Source of the DNA: Actinomadura mexicana
Lineage (GTDB): Bacteria > Actinomycetota > Actinomycetes > Streptosporangiales > Streptosporangiaceae
Assembly: GCF_900188105.1 (NCBI RefSeq)
Contig: NZ_FZNP01000013.1
Span: 124,001-188,000 of the forward strand
Reading direction: 5' to 3'
Length of the DNA stretch: 64,000 nucleotides
The notes under the pieces are model-generated. The model ran no database searches, had not been told where the DNA came from, and worked only from the letters and a program-made list of their open reading frames with translations. Shown one piece after another: positions 1-7,903 of this stretch. Each line of letters opens with the position of its first letter. Positions within the stretch are counted from its first letter, which is position 1. A program made the position numbers and the translations under genes.

Positions 1-123
1 GAGGCCCACCCCGTCAGGTGTCGTCGGGTACACCCTCCGCTCGGGTTCTGGGCCCAGTGCCGCCGGGGGCGCCCGCCGGAAAGCTTGATCACGTTCAGCG
101 GACGACCTTCTCAGGAGGAACCC

Positions 124-1254
124 ATGTCACGGATCTCCCTCACCGCCTCCCTCGCCTCGGCCACCGCCCTGATCGCCGGGACGGCCCTCGTCGCGGCCCC
201 GGCGGCGAGCGCCGCCCCCTCCCGCGGCCCGCACGGGCTCGACCGGAAGGTGCGGGCGGCCGCCGACCGGCTCGTCGCCGACGGCGCGCCCGGCGTGATC
301 GTGATGACCCGCCGCGGCGGGCACGTCTCGCACGTGGCCTCGGGCGTGTCCGACAAGGCCGCGGGCGCCCCGATGGACCACCGGCTCCTGTTCCGGATCG
401 CGAGCGTGACCAAGTCGTTCACCTCGACGGTCGTGCTCCAGCTCGCCGCCGAGCACCGGCTGTCGCTGGACGACACCGTGGACAGGTGGCTCCCGGGCGC
501 CGTCGCCGGCAACGGCAACGACGGCTCGAAGATCACCGTCCGGCAGTTGCTCGCGCAGACCAGCGGCCTGAACGACTACACGCCGGATCCGCGGGTGATG
601 TCCGACCCCGCGCGGTCCTGGACGCCGGAGGAGCTCGTCGCGATCGCGATGGAGAAGCCGCCGCGGTACGCGCCCGGGACGGGCTGGAACTACTCCAACA
701 CCAACTACGTCCTGGCCGGAATGATCATCGAGAGGGCGACCGGACGACCGGTGGGCACCGAGTTCCAGCGCCGCATCTTCACGCCGCTGCGGCTGCGGCA
801 CACGTCCTACCCGACGACCGATCCCTCGTTCCCCGGCCGGTACGTGCACGGGTACTACTACGAATACGGGGACGTGAGCACCCAGATCAGCCCGTCCAGT
901 GCGCGGACGTCCGGCGGCATCGTCAGCACGGTCGACGACGTGGCCCGGTTCCACCGCGCCCTGTTCACCGGCAGGCTGCTGCCGCCGAAGCAGATGCGCG
1001 AGTTGCGGAACGTCCGGCCGGTCGACGACGACGGGATCGTGGAGGACTACGGCCTCGGCGTCGCCCGCATCAAGTTCTCCTGCGGGTACGCGTGGGGCCA
1101 CGACGGCGGCTTCCCCGGGTACCGGACGTGGACCTACACCAGCGCCGACGGACGCAGCCAGGCCGTCATCACCTACAACGAGTCCAAACTGGAGTACGAC
1201 AAGACCTTCCGGGCCGACCTCGCCAAGGCCGCCGACACCGCCTTCTGCGCCTGA
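124..1254 (+). CDS. Secreted serine hydrolase, beta-lactamase / D-Ala-D-Ala carboxypeptidase (class C-like) family
   Basis: A 376-residue exported hydrolase of the serine beta-lactamase/DD-peptidase fold. The first 30 residues form a Sec signal peptide with a typical Ala-rich cleavage region ending near SAA. The three active-site motifs are visible: S94-V-T-K97 (SxxK), Y190-S-N (YxN), and H326-D-G-G in the position of the KTG/HxG box. The start at 124 is chosen over the in-frame ATG at 85 because AGGAGG lies 7 bases before it and the signal peptide begins there. It probably acts outside the membrane on peptidoglycan stem peptides or on a small ester or amide substrate; the family does not settle which. 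It stands alone, with about 180 bases to the next gene. Confidence 0.85.
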   Translation: MSRISLTASLASATALIAGTALVAAPAASAAPSRGPHGLDRKVRAAADRLVADGAPGVIVMTRRGGHVSHVASGVSDKAAGAPMDHRLLFRIASVTKSFTSTVVLQLAAEHRLSLDDTVDRWLPGAVAGNGNDGSKITVRQLLAQTSGLNDYTPDPRVMSDPARSWTPEELVAIAMEKPPRYAPGTGWNYSNTNYVLAGMIIERATGRPVGTEFQRRIFTPLRLRHTSYPTTDPSFPGRYVHGYYYEYGDVSTQISPSSARTSGGIVSTVDDVARFHRALFTGRLLPPKQMRELRNVRPVDDDGIVEDYGLGVARIKFSCGYAWGHDGGFPGYRTWTYTSADGRSQAVITYNESKLEYDKTFRADLAKAADTAFCA

Positions 1255-1436
1255 TCCCGTTCCCTGGGCGGGCGTCCGGGCGTCCACCCGAGGAACCGTC
1301 TCGGCGTGCGCGCCCGGTTGTCAGCGGATGAGCAGCGAGCGCTGGGTTTTGTTCCTCCGCACTACAGAAGAAGAGTGCGCGCGGTGCGTACGGTCGGGAC
1401 GTCCCGCCGCACTGCCGGGCAGACGGAGGTGTGCCG

Positions 1437-1463
1437 ATGAAGAGCATCGAGGTGTGCCGATGA
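1437..1463 (+). promoter_or_regulatory. Eight-codon leader mini-ORF upstream of the PucR gene
   Basis: ATG at 1437 opens a short reading frame, MKSIEVCR, which stops at TGA 1461-1463. That stop overlaps the ATG of the PucR gene at 1460 (ATGA). It has its own GGAGGT at 1425-1430. The block GAGGTGTGCCGATGA occurs twice, 23 bases apart, so both starts carry the same ribosome-binding context. This is either a translationally coupled leader or a recent duplication of the start region. Translation is inferred, not shown. Confidence 0.4.
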
Positions 1464-2755
1464 ACCGAGCCCTCGCAACCGGCGTTCCCGCCGAGCGCGC
1501 CGCGCACCTCCCGCCGCGGCTCGCCGAGCTGATCCGGCCGGAGCTGCCGAGCCTCGCCGAGGAGATCGTCGCCGAGATCCGCCGCGCCATCCCCGAGTAC
1601 GCCCGGCCGCTCGACGGCCCCTACGGCCACGTGCTGCGGCTCGGCGTCGAGCGCAGCCTGGCCGTGTTCACCGAGCGGATCGCCGCGCCGTCCGGGTCGC
1701 CGGCAGGCGAGGACTCGGCCGGGACGGCGCGGATGCTCGGCCAGTACGAGGCCCACGAGGGGCGCAGCATGGACAGCCTCCAGGCCGCGTACCGGATCGG
1801 CGGGCAGGTCGCGTGGCGCCGCGTCATGAAGGTCGCGCCGCGCCACGACATCTCCTCGGCCGTGCTGTCGCGGCTGGCCGACGCGCTGCTGGCCTACATG
1901 GACGAGCTGGCCGCGCAGTCGCTCGACGGCTACCTGCACGCCAGGGCGCGTCCCATCCTCGCGCTGGACGAGCGGCGCCGGCGGCTGCTGCGCCTCCTGC
2001 TCGCCGCCCCCGGCCCGGACGGCGCCGACCATGACGCCGACGGCGGGCTCAGGGGGGCGGCGGACGGGGCCGGGTGGCCGCTGCCGGACGCGGTCACGCT
2101 GGTCGCCGTCGAGCCGGACGCCCACTGCGTCTGGACGGCGCTGGACGAGGACGTCCTCGCCGAGCTGGAGTGCCCGGAGCCGCACCTGCTCCTGCCCGGC
2201 CCGTTCACGCCCGAGCGCCGCGCGATGCTGGGCGAGGCGCTCCCGGACCGCCGGATCGCGGTCGGCCTCGCCATGCCGGTCGGCCAGGCCGCGGACTCCC
2301 TGCGCTGGGCGCGGCAGGCGCTCGGCCTCGCGCTCGACGGCGTCCTCGACGGACCGGTGACGCTGTGCGAGGAGAACCTCGTCACGCTGTGGCTGCTGTC
2401 GGACCCCGCGCTGGTCGAGCAGCTGACCCGGCGGCGCCTCGGCGTCCTGGACGACATGACCCCGGGCCAGCAGGACCGCCTGACCGAGACCCTGCGGACC
2501 TGGCTCGTCACCCGCGGCACGGCCGCCGAGATCGCCGAGCAGCTGCACATCCACCCGCAGACCGTCCGGTACCGGATGCGCAAGATCGAGCAGACCCTCG
2601 GGGACGCGCTGGCCGACCCGGAGGCCCGGTTCGGCATCGAGGTCGCGCTCCGCGCCGCCCATCTGCGGTCGCGCCGTCCCGCCCCCGCCCCGCACCGCCC
2701 GGCGGCGGGGCGCCGCACGCCCGCCCGCCCGCCCCACCTCCGACATTTGCGATGA
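1460..2755 (+). CDS. PucR-family transcriptional regulator
   Basis: 431 residues. The C-terminal 60 or so residues are the PucR-type helix-turn-helix: a helix with TLRTWLVTRGTAAEIAEQL, then HPQTVRYRMRKIEQTLG, the family hallmark. The N-terminal part (about 20-180) is the helical region found in RsbRD/PucR-like actinobacterial regulators, and the middle resembles their degenerate GGDEF-like domain. The ATG at 1460 is preferred because the protein begins sensibly there (PPRLAELIRPEL). The open frame extends far upstream only because it is antiparallel to, and shifted from, the hydrolase gene. Targets are unknown. The adjacent lipoprotein starts 8 bases downstream and may be co-transcribed or have its own promoter. 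Confidence 0.85.
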   Translation: MNRALATGVPAERAAHLPPRLAELIRPELPSLAEEIVAEIRRAIPEYARPLDGPYGHVLRLGVERSLAVFTERIAAPSGSPAGEDSAGTARMLGQYEAHEGRSMDSLQAAYRIGGQVAWRRVMKVAPRHDISSAVLSRLADALLAYMDELAAQSLDGYLHARARPILALDERRRRLLRLLLAAPGPDGADHDADGGLRGAADGAGWPLPDAVTLVAVEPDAHCVWTALDEDVLAELECPEPHLLLPGPFTPERRAMLGEALPDRRIAVGLAMPVGQAADSLRWARQALGLALDGVLDGPVTLCEENLVTLWLLSDPALVEQLTRRRLGVLDDMTPGQQDRLTETLRTWLVTRGTAAEIAEQLHIHPQTVRYRMRKIEQTLGDALADPEARFGIEVALRAAHLRSRRPAPAPHRPAAGRRTPARPPHLRHLR

Positions 2756-2762
2756 TCTGCGG

Positions 2763-3386
2763 GTGAACGTTACGAAGCGGACCCGTATCCGCCTGCTCGG
2801 CGCGGCGGGCGCCGCCCTCGGCGCGCTCGGCCTCGGCGCGTGCGGCTCCGCGGCCGTGCCCACCACGGGGCACGGCGCGGGGTCCGCCACGGGGCCCACC
2901 GCCGCGACGCCGCCGCCCACCATGCCCGGGGTGCAGCGGCTGCCCTCGTCGCCGCCCCCGCCTCCCTGCACGCCGGAGGGCATCGCCGTCTCGATGAGAG
3001 AGCCGGACACCGCGATGGGACTGCGCGCGGCGCAGATCGAGCTGCACAACTGCGGGCACCGCCCGTACCGGCTGAACGGCTACCCGGCGCTGCGCGTCCT
3101 CGACGAGAAGCAGCAGCCGTTCGACGTGACGACCGTGCGCGGCACGAGGCAGGTCAAGGACGCCGGCGCGAAGCCGCTGACGATCCGTCCGGGCCGCAAG
3201 GCCGTGTTCGTGATCGTCTGGCGCAACACGGTCACCGATGCGAACACCGTGGCGGTGGCCGGGAAGTACCTCGAAGTCCGCCCGGCGCCGGGACGGCCCG
3301 TCGTGATCGTCCCGGCCAACGGGCCGATCGACCTCGGCACCACGGGCCGCCTGGAGGAGACCGCCTGGCGGCTCCCGACCCGGTGA
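2763..3386 (+). CDS. DUF4232-domain lipoprotein
   Basis: 207 residues with a positively charged N-terminus, a hydrophobic stretch and the lipobox LGAC near residue 25, so it should be a membrane-anchored extracellular lipoprotein. A low-complexity Thr/Pro linker (about 27-75) follows. The rest matches the DUF4232 pattern in actinobacteria: an early Cys, LHNCG-type second Cys, LNGYPALRVLD, and an immunoglobulin-like beta-strand layout ending with a VPANGPIDLGTT-like segment. The start is GTG. There is no clear Shine-Dalgarno, but GATGAT at 2751-2756 lies 6 bases before it, compatible with a leaderless transcript. Its function is not established for the family. Confidence 0.8.
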   Translation: MNVTKRTRIRLLGAAGAALGALGLGACGSAAVPTTGHGAGSATGPTAATPPPTMPGVQRLPSSPPPPPCTPEGIAVSMREPDTAMGLRAAQIELHNCGHRPYRLNGYPALRVLDEKQQPFDVTTVRGTRQVKDAGAKPLTIRPGRKAVFVIVWRNTVTDANTVAVAGKYLEVRPAPGRPVVIVPANGPIDLGTTGRLEETAWRLPTR

Positions 3387-3387
3387 C

Positions 3388-4272
3388 TCAGCGGGGCGGC
3401 GCCTGGACCCTGCCGATGCCGAGCGTGTTCTGCGCGGGCATCAGCCCGGTCTCCAGCACCTTCACCAGGATCGGCAACGTGAGCTCCGCCAGCCGGTCGG
3501 CCTTGGCGGCGCCGAGCGTCCGCCACGGCTCGCAGGCGAGGTCGTCGGTCGTCCGCTCGACGTCGTCGCGCAGCTCGCGCCCACGATCGGTCGCGGAGCC
3601 GTCCGCGTCGACGAGCCCGCGGGACGCGAGGCGGTCGCGGGCGGCGGCCCACTCCTCGCCCGTCCAGCCGCGGCTCGCGAACGTCTCCACGGACGCGGCC
3701 CCGACGGCGGCGAACGACACCAGCGCCTCGACCGGGTCGAGCCCGCGGCCGAGGAGCGCGGCCACGTGCCCGTCCCCGCGCTGCTCGCGCAGGATGCCGA
3801 TGGCGTGCCACAGCACGAGGTGCGGCTCGTCCGGCCAGGGCAGGTCGGCGTTGGCGGCGGCGATCGGGCGTCCGGCGGTGCTCGCGGCCTCGGCGGCGGC
3901 GCGGGCCAGCTCGGCGGCCTCGGCAAGGTCCGGGCCTGCGACGCCGTCGCCGAGGAGCGTCCGGTACATGCGGTCGACGGCACGCATGCGGGCCTCCAGG
4001 ACGCGGCCCGGCGGCGCGACCGTCCAGGCGGCGGGGATGTGCTCGGCCACCATGCGCGGGCTGAAGCTGTAGAAGGCGGCCGACACGGCCCGACCGCCCG
4101 CGGCGCCGAGCGGCGCGGCGCGCCAGGCGAAGTAGCTCGGCCAGCGCGTCTCCACGTCATAGCCGAGTCCCCGCGCCTCGGCGAAGACCTCGGGGGAGTA
4201 CCAGAACAGGGCGTGCAGGGGTTCGAGGTTGTGCCACATCCGCCGTGCGAAGCCGGGGTCCTCCACCATCAC
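3388..4272 (-). CDS. SCO6745/SalK-like family protein
   Basis: 294 residues, no signal peptide or membrane span. The N-terminal MWHNLEPLHALFWYSPEV, the AFYSFSP motif near residue 70, and the LPWPDEPHLVLWHAIGILREQRGDGH block are hallmarks of the actinobacterial SCO6745 family (called SalK-like in salinomycin clusters). The C-terminal part, with RGRELRDDVERTTDDLACEPW, looks like a degenerate winged helix. The biochemical role of the family is unsettled. The gene converges on the DUF4232 lipoprotein gene with one base between the stops. Confidence 0.8.
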   Translation of the reverse strand: MMVEDPGFARRMWHNLEPLHALFWYSPEVFAEARGLGYDVETRWPSYFAWRAAPLGAAGGRAVSAAFYSFSPRMVAEHIPAAWTVAPPGRVLEARMRAVDRMYRTLLGDGVAGPDLAEAAELARAAAEAASTAGRPIAAANADLPWPDEPHLVLWHAIGILREQRGDGHVAALLGRGLDPVEALVSFAAVGAASVETFASRGWTGEEWAAARDRLASRGLVDADGSATDRGRELRDDVERTTDDLACEPWRTLGAAKADRLAELTLPILVKVLETGLMPAQNTLGIGRVQAPPR

Positions 4273-4291
4273 GCGGTCCTCTCTCTCGGAA

Positions 4292-5440
4292 TCACCTCCA
4301 CTCTATCTTGACATTGCCTAGATTGGTCCTGCCCAGATGGGTGCCGCCTGGCTCGCCCTCCGGGGCCCGCCCGACCGGCCATCCGCCGGGAGGCGCGCTG
4401 ATCTGGGACGGCGGCACCGGCGGCGCCCCGCCCGGACGGGACGGCGGCACCGCGGGCAGCGTGTGCGGCCGGGACGGCAGGACGGAGGGCAGCTCGCGCG
4501 GCTCGCCCGGTCCGGGGGACCTCCGGCCGTGCGGAGCGAGCAGGGCCCGGCGCTCGTGGCGGGGGAACGCCAGCAGCGCCAGCACGGCCAGCCCGACACC
4601 CGCGGCCCGGAGCCAGAAGGGCCCGGGCTCGCGCGGCCACGGTTCCGCGTACAGCAGCGTGGCCGACAGCAGCAGGTGCGTCTTCGCGGTGACCGTGACG
4701 ACGGTGACGATGACGGTGAGGCGGCAGCGCTGGAGGCCGATCGACAGCAGCCCGACGCCGAACGCGCCCGCGAGCAGGAACAGGTAGGGGTGCGGAGAGG
4801 ACGGCACGCCCGTCCCCCGTCCCGCGGCGAACATCATCGCCATGCCCTGCCCGAAGACCTCGGTCGCGCCGAGCAGGACGCCCGCGCCGATCCCGTAGGC
4901 GATGCCCGTCAGCGGGCGCGCGTGCCGGCCGCCGACCGGGCGGTCGCGCACGCAGAACATCCACAGCGGGACGGCCAGCGAGGGCACGCACACCAGCGCG
5001 GCCTTCCACATCGGCAGCGCGGCCGCCGCGGCGCCGACGCGGTGCGGCGCCGCCCCGCCGTGGCCCGGCAGCACCGGCAGCACCGACAGCGCCGCGGTCA
5101 CCATCGCGGCGACCGTGATGAGGACGGCGAGCCACTCGCGCGAGGTGGGCCGCTCGCCGAAGCCGCTCATCCCGACGGCCAGCAGCAGGACGAGGCCGAG
5201 CCCGTAGGCGGGCAGCGTCGCCGCGACGGGCAGGGCGACCAGCGCGGTGGCGGAGAGTCCGAAGCCCGCCATGAGCACCGCGAGCCCGGCGAGCCAGCGC
5301 GGGCTCCGCACGAGCAGTCCGGCGGCGTGCAGCGGGCGGCGGCCCGAGAGCGGGCCCATCCGCCCGGCGGCCGTCTTGAACAGTACGTACGCGACGATGT
5401 AGACGACCTGCGCAGCGCAGGCGAGGACGACCGCGTGCAT
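4292..5440 (-). CDS. Multi-pass membrane protein, EamA/DMT-transporter-like
   Basis: 382 residues with about nine or ten hydrophobic spans arranged as two halves, as in small-molecule exporters of the DMT superfamily. It begins MHAVVLACAAQVVYIVAYVLFK. The start at 5440 has GGGAGGAA 6 bases upstream and is preferred over the ATG 12 codons earlier. The last 70 residues form a cytoplasmic or disordered Pro/Arg-rich tail with repeated PPSRPG-like elements, which is not typical of the family and may have grown by repeat expansion. The substrate cannot be told from sequence. Confidence 0.65.
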   Translation of the reverse strand: MHAVVLACAAQVVYIVAYVLFKTAAGRMGPLSGRRPLHAAGLLVRSPRWLAGLAVLMAGFGLSATALVALPVAATLPAYGLGLVLLLAVGMSGFGERPTSREWLAVLITVAAMVTAALSVLPVLPGHGGAAPHRVGAAAAALPMWKAALVCVPSLAVPLWMFCVRDRPVGGRHARPLTGIAYGIGAGVLLGATEVFGQGMAMMFAAGRGTGVPSSPHPYLFLLAGAFGVGLLSIGLQRCRLTVIVTVVTVTAKTHLLLSATLLYAEPWPREPGPFWLRAAGVGLAVLALLAFPRHERRALLAPHGRRSPGPGEPRELPSVLPSRPHTLPAVPPSRPGGAPPVPPSQISAPPGGWPVGRAPEGEPGGTHLGRTNLGNVKIEWR

Positions 5441-5685
5441 GGCGTTCCTCCCAGGGGTGGGGCCCCAGCGTGACATGAGGAAGGTGTGCGGTGATTCTCG
5501 CCGGAAGACGGAGAAGTTCCCGGTTTTGTGCGCCCGGGTGAGTAGTGCCCCACGCGACGGAGATGTTTTTCATGATGTGCGGTTGGAGCGGCGACTCCTG
5601 CCGTAAGCTCCGCCAACTAAGGCCGCCCTGTCCCGGAAAGCCCAAGATCAAAGCGTCCGTAGCGTTGCCCGGTCACTCAGCGCAG

Positions 5686-6138
5686 ATGAATGATTGCGGA
5701 ACGCTTCCCGAAACAAGTGTGGTGAATGCAGTGACCGAGGGGATGGAACGGCTCGGCGAACCGATCGGCTTCACCGGGGAGGGCGACGGCGGCCGCCGCG
5801 CCCGCCGCGCCGTCCGCGAGCGCGCCGCGAAGGTCTTCGCGGACGAGGCGCTCCTCGACGACGTCGAGCTGATGACCGCCGAGGGCGTCGCCAACGCCAT
5901 CCTGCACGGCTCCGGCCTCATCAGCGTCGCGGTCGCCACCGACGGCGGGCGGCTCCGCGTCGAGGTGTCCGACGACGGCCCCGCCCGGTCCGACCCCGGC
6001 GGCCCGCCCCGCCTCGACCACGGCCGCGGCCTCACCGTCATCGACGCCCTCGCCGACGAATGGGGCCTGGACCAGACCCCCCACCGCACCCGCCTGTGGT
6101 TCGTCATCGACGGCCGCCGTCCGCCCGCCGCCGTCTGA
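5686..6138 (+). CDS. ATP-binding protein, RsbW/SpoIIAB-like HATPase
   Basis: About 150 residues forming a single GHKL ATPase domain: the N-box TAEGVANAILHGSG (Glu and Asn for Mg-ATP), the G1 box SDDGP, and the G2 box HGRGLTVIDAL. Stand-alone GHKL proteins of this size in actinomycetes are usually anti-sigma or anti-anti-sigma regulatory kinases. No partner sigma or antagonist gene is adjacent. The start is uncertain: ATG 5686 is given, but GTG near 5720 or ATG 5743 (after GAGGGG) would leave the whole domain intact. Confidence 0.75.
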   Translation: MNDCGTLPETSVVNAVTEGMERLGEPIGFTGEGDGGRRARRAVRERAAKVFADEALLDDVELMTAEGVANAILHGSGLISVAVATDGGRLRVEVSDDGPARSDPGGPPRLDHGRGLTVIDALADEWGLDQTPHRTRLWFVIDGRRPPAAV

Positions 6139-6142
6139 CCCG

Positions 6143-7807
6143 TCAGGCGGGGAGGGCGCTGCGCACGACCTTGCCGGTGGCGTTGCGGGGCAGGGCGTCC
6201 AGGAAGTGGACGTCGCGCGGGACCGCGTAGCGGGCCAGATGGTCGCGGACGTGGGCGCGGACGGCGTCCGCGTCGAGGGTCTCGCCCTCGCGCAGGACGA
6301 CGAACGCGGCGGCGCGCCGGCCGAACTCCTCGTCCGGGACGCCGGTCACGGCGACCTCCCGCACCTGCGGCAGCTTCTCCAGCACCTCCTCGATCGCGCC
6401 GGGGAAGACGTTCTCCCCGCCCGAGACGATCATGTCGTCGCCGCGGCCGTGCACGAAGAGCCGGCCGTGCTCGTCGAGGTGGCCGACGTCGCCGAGGCTC
6501 ATCAGGCCGTCGCGCATCTCCTTGGTGTCGCCGCTGGTGTAGCCGGCGAACGGCAGCTCGTTCGCGGCGAAGATCAGGCCCGTGGTGCCGGGCGGGACGG
6601 GGGCGCCCTCCTCGTCCAGGACCGCGACCCGCGTCCCCGGCGGCGCCGTGCCCGCGGTGTCGGGGCAGGCGCGCAGGTCGGCGGGCGTCGCGATCGTCAC
6701 CCAGGACGCCTCCGTCGACCCGTACAGGTTGTAGAGGACGTCGCCGAATTCGTCCATGAAGGCGGTGGCGAGCGTCGCGGGCAGCGCCGAGCCGCTGACG
6801 GCCGCGATCCGCAGGGAGGACGTGTCGTGCTCGCGGCGCGCGGCCTCCGGGAGGTCCAGGACGCGTTGCAGCATGACCGGGACGGCGACCAGCGCGGTCG
6901 CGCGGGTCCGGTCGATCGTGCGGAGCGTCTGCTCGGGGTCGAAGCGGGCCCGCAGGACGATCGTGGCGCGCAGCGAGACCGCGATCTGGAGCATCGCGTA
7001 GCCCCAGGTGTGGAACAGCGGCGCCTCGATGAACATCCGCTCGTGCACCCGGCAGGGGATGCGGGACAGGATCGACGTCAGCGGCGACAGCCCGGGGCGC
7101 GAGTGCCGGTCGGCGCCCTTGGGGCGGCCGGTCGTGCCGGAGCTGAGCACGATCGTCCGGCCCGCCCTCCGCGGGGGGCCGATCGGTGCGGCGGGGGCCG
7201 TGACGATGAGGTTCTCCAGCTCCGAGCCCGTCCCGCCCGCGGTGACCACCCGCACGGTCTTCGGCACGGCCGCGATGAAGCCGGCGAACTCCGCGTCGGC
7301 GATCACCACCTCGACCTCCTGCTGCCGCAGGACGGTCACGAGCTGCTCGGTGCTCATCCCGGTGTTGAGCAGGACGAGGTCGGAGCCGCGCTTGCTGCAC
7401 GCGACGAGCGCCTCGACCATGCCCCGGTGGTTGCGGCACAGGACGGCGACGCGCGGCGCGGCGCCGGAGCCGGAACCGGGGCGGGACAGGGCGGCGGCGA
7501 GACGGTCGGTGCGGGCGTCGACCTCGCCGTAGGTCAGCTCCCCGTCGTCGTCGACGATCGCGACGGCGCCGGGGTCGCGGGCGGCGGCGGAGGCGAGCGT
7601 CCCGCCGAGCAGGGTGCCCCAGCGGTGCAGGGCGCCGAGCTGGCGGGCGACCTTCAGCGGCGGTCCGGGCCGCCACAGGCCGCTGCGGGCGAACATCCCG
7701 CCCGCCCGCACGGCCGACACCGCCCACCCGGCCGACACCGTCCGTCTGGCCGGCCTCGCCCGCCTGGCCGGCACCGCGCGGGGCCCGAACTGCGATCGTC
7801 CGCTCAT
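6143..7807 (-). CDS. AMP-dependent acyl-CoA synthetase (long/medium-chain fatty acid-CoA ligase-like)
   Basis: 554 residues of the ANL superfamily. Visible core motifs are the phosphate-binding SSGTTGRPKG (about residue 225), YGSTEA (about 370), the hinge region HGRGDDMIVSGGENVFP, and the C-terminal catalytic lysine in NATGKVVRS just before the end. It should activate a carboxylic acid to the acyl-AMP and then the CoA thioester. The N-terminal 45 residues, rich in Arg and Ala, are longer than usual and may include upstream non-coding sequence. It faces the RsbW-like gene tail to tail with a 4-base gap, and lies downstream of the exporter gene on the same strand. Confidence 0.85.
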   Translation of the reverse strand: MSGRSQFGPRAVPARRARPARRTVSAGWAVSAVRAGGMFARSGLWRPGPPLKVARQLGALHRWGTLLGGTLASAAARDPGAVAIVDDDGELTYGEVDARTDRLAAALSRPGSGSGAAPRVAVLCRNHRGMVEALVACSKRGSDLVLLNTGMSTEQLVTVLRQQEVEVVIADAEFAGFIAAVPKTVRVVTAGGTGSELENLIVTAPAAPIGPPRRAGRTIVLSSGTTGRPKGADRHSRPGLSPLTSILSRIPCRVHERMFIEAPLFHTWGYAMLQIAVSLRATIVLRARFDPEQTLRTIDRTRATALVAVPVMLQRVLDLPEAARREHDTSSLRIAAVSGSALPATLATAFMDEFGDVLYNLYGSTEASWVTIATPADLRACPDTAGTAPPGTRVAVLDEEGAPVPPGTTGLIFAANELPFAGYTSGDTKEMRDGLMSLGDVGHLDEHGRLFVHGRGDDMIVSGGENVFPGAIEEVLEKLPQVREVAVTGVPDEEFGRRAAAFVVLREGETLDADAVRAHVRDHLARYAVPRDVHFLDALPRNATGKVVRSALPA

Positions 7808-7903
7808 CTACCGCCTCCGGGGTACGGGGTTGGGGGTATCGACCGTACGGACGGAGGCTCTGGTCCTCTTCTGACTCGGCCCAGCTCTTCGGCCGGGCTT
7901 TTG

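Noticed and set aside
899-1459. N-terminal extension of the PucR protein to 899
   Set aside because: The upstream part is out of frame within the serine hydrolase gene and a gap; ATG 1460 starts the family-like sequence.
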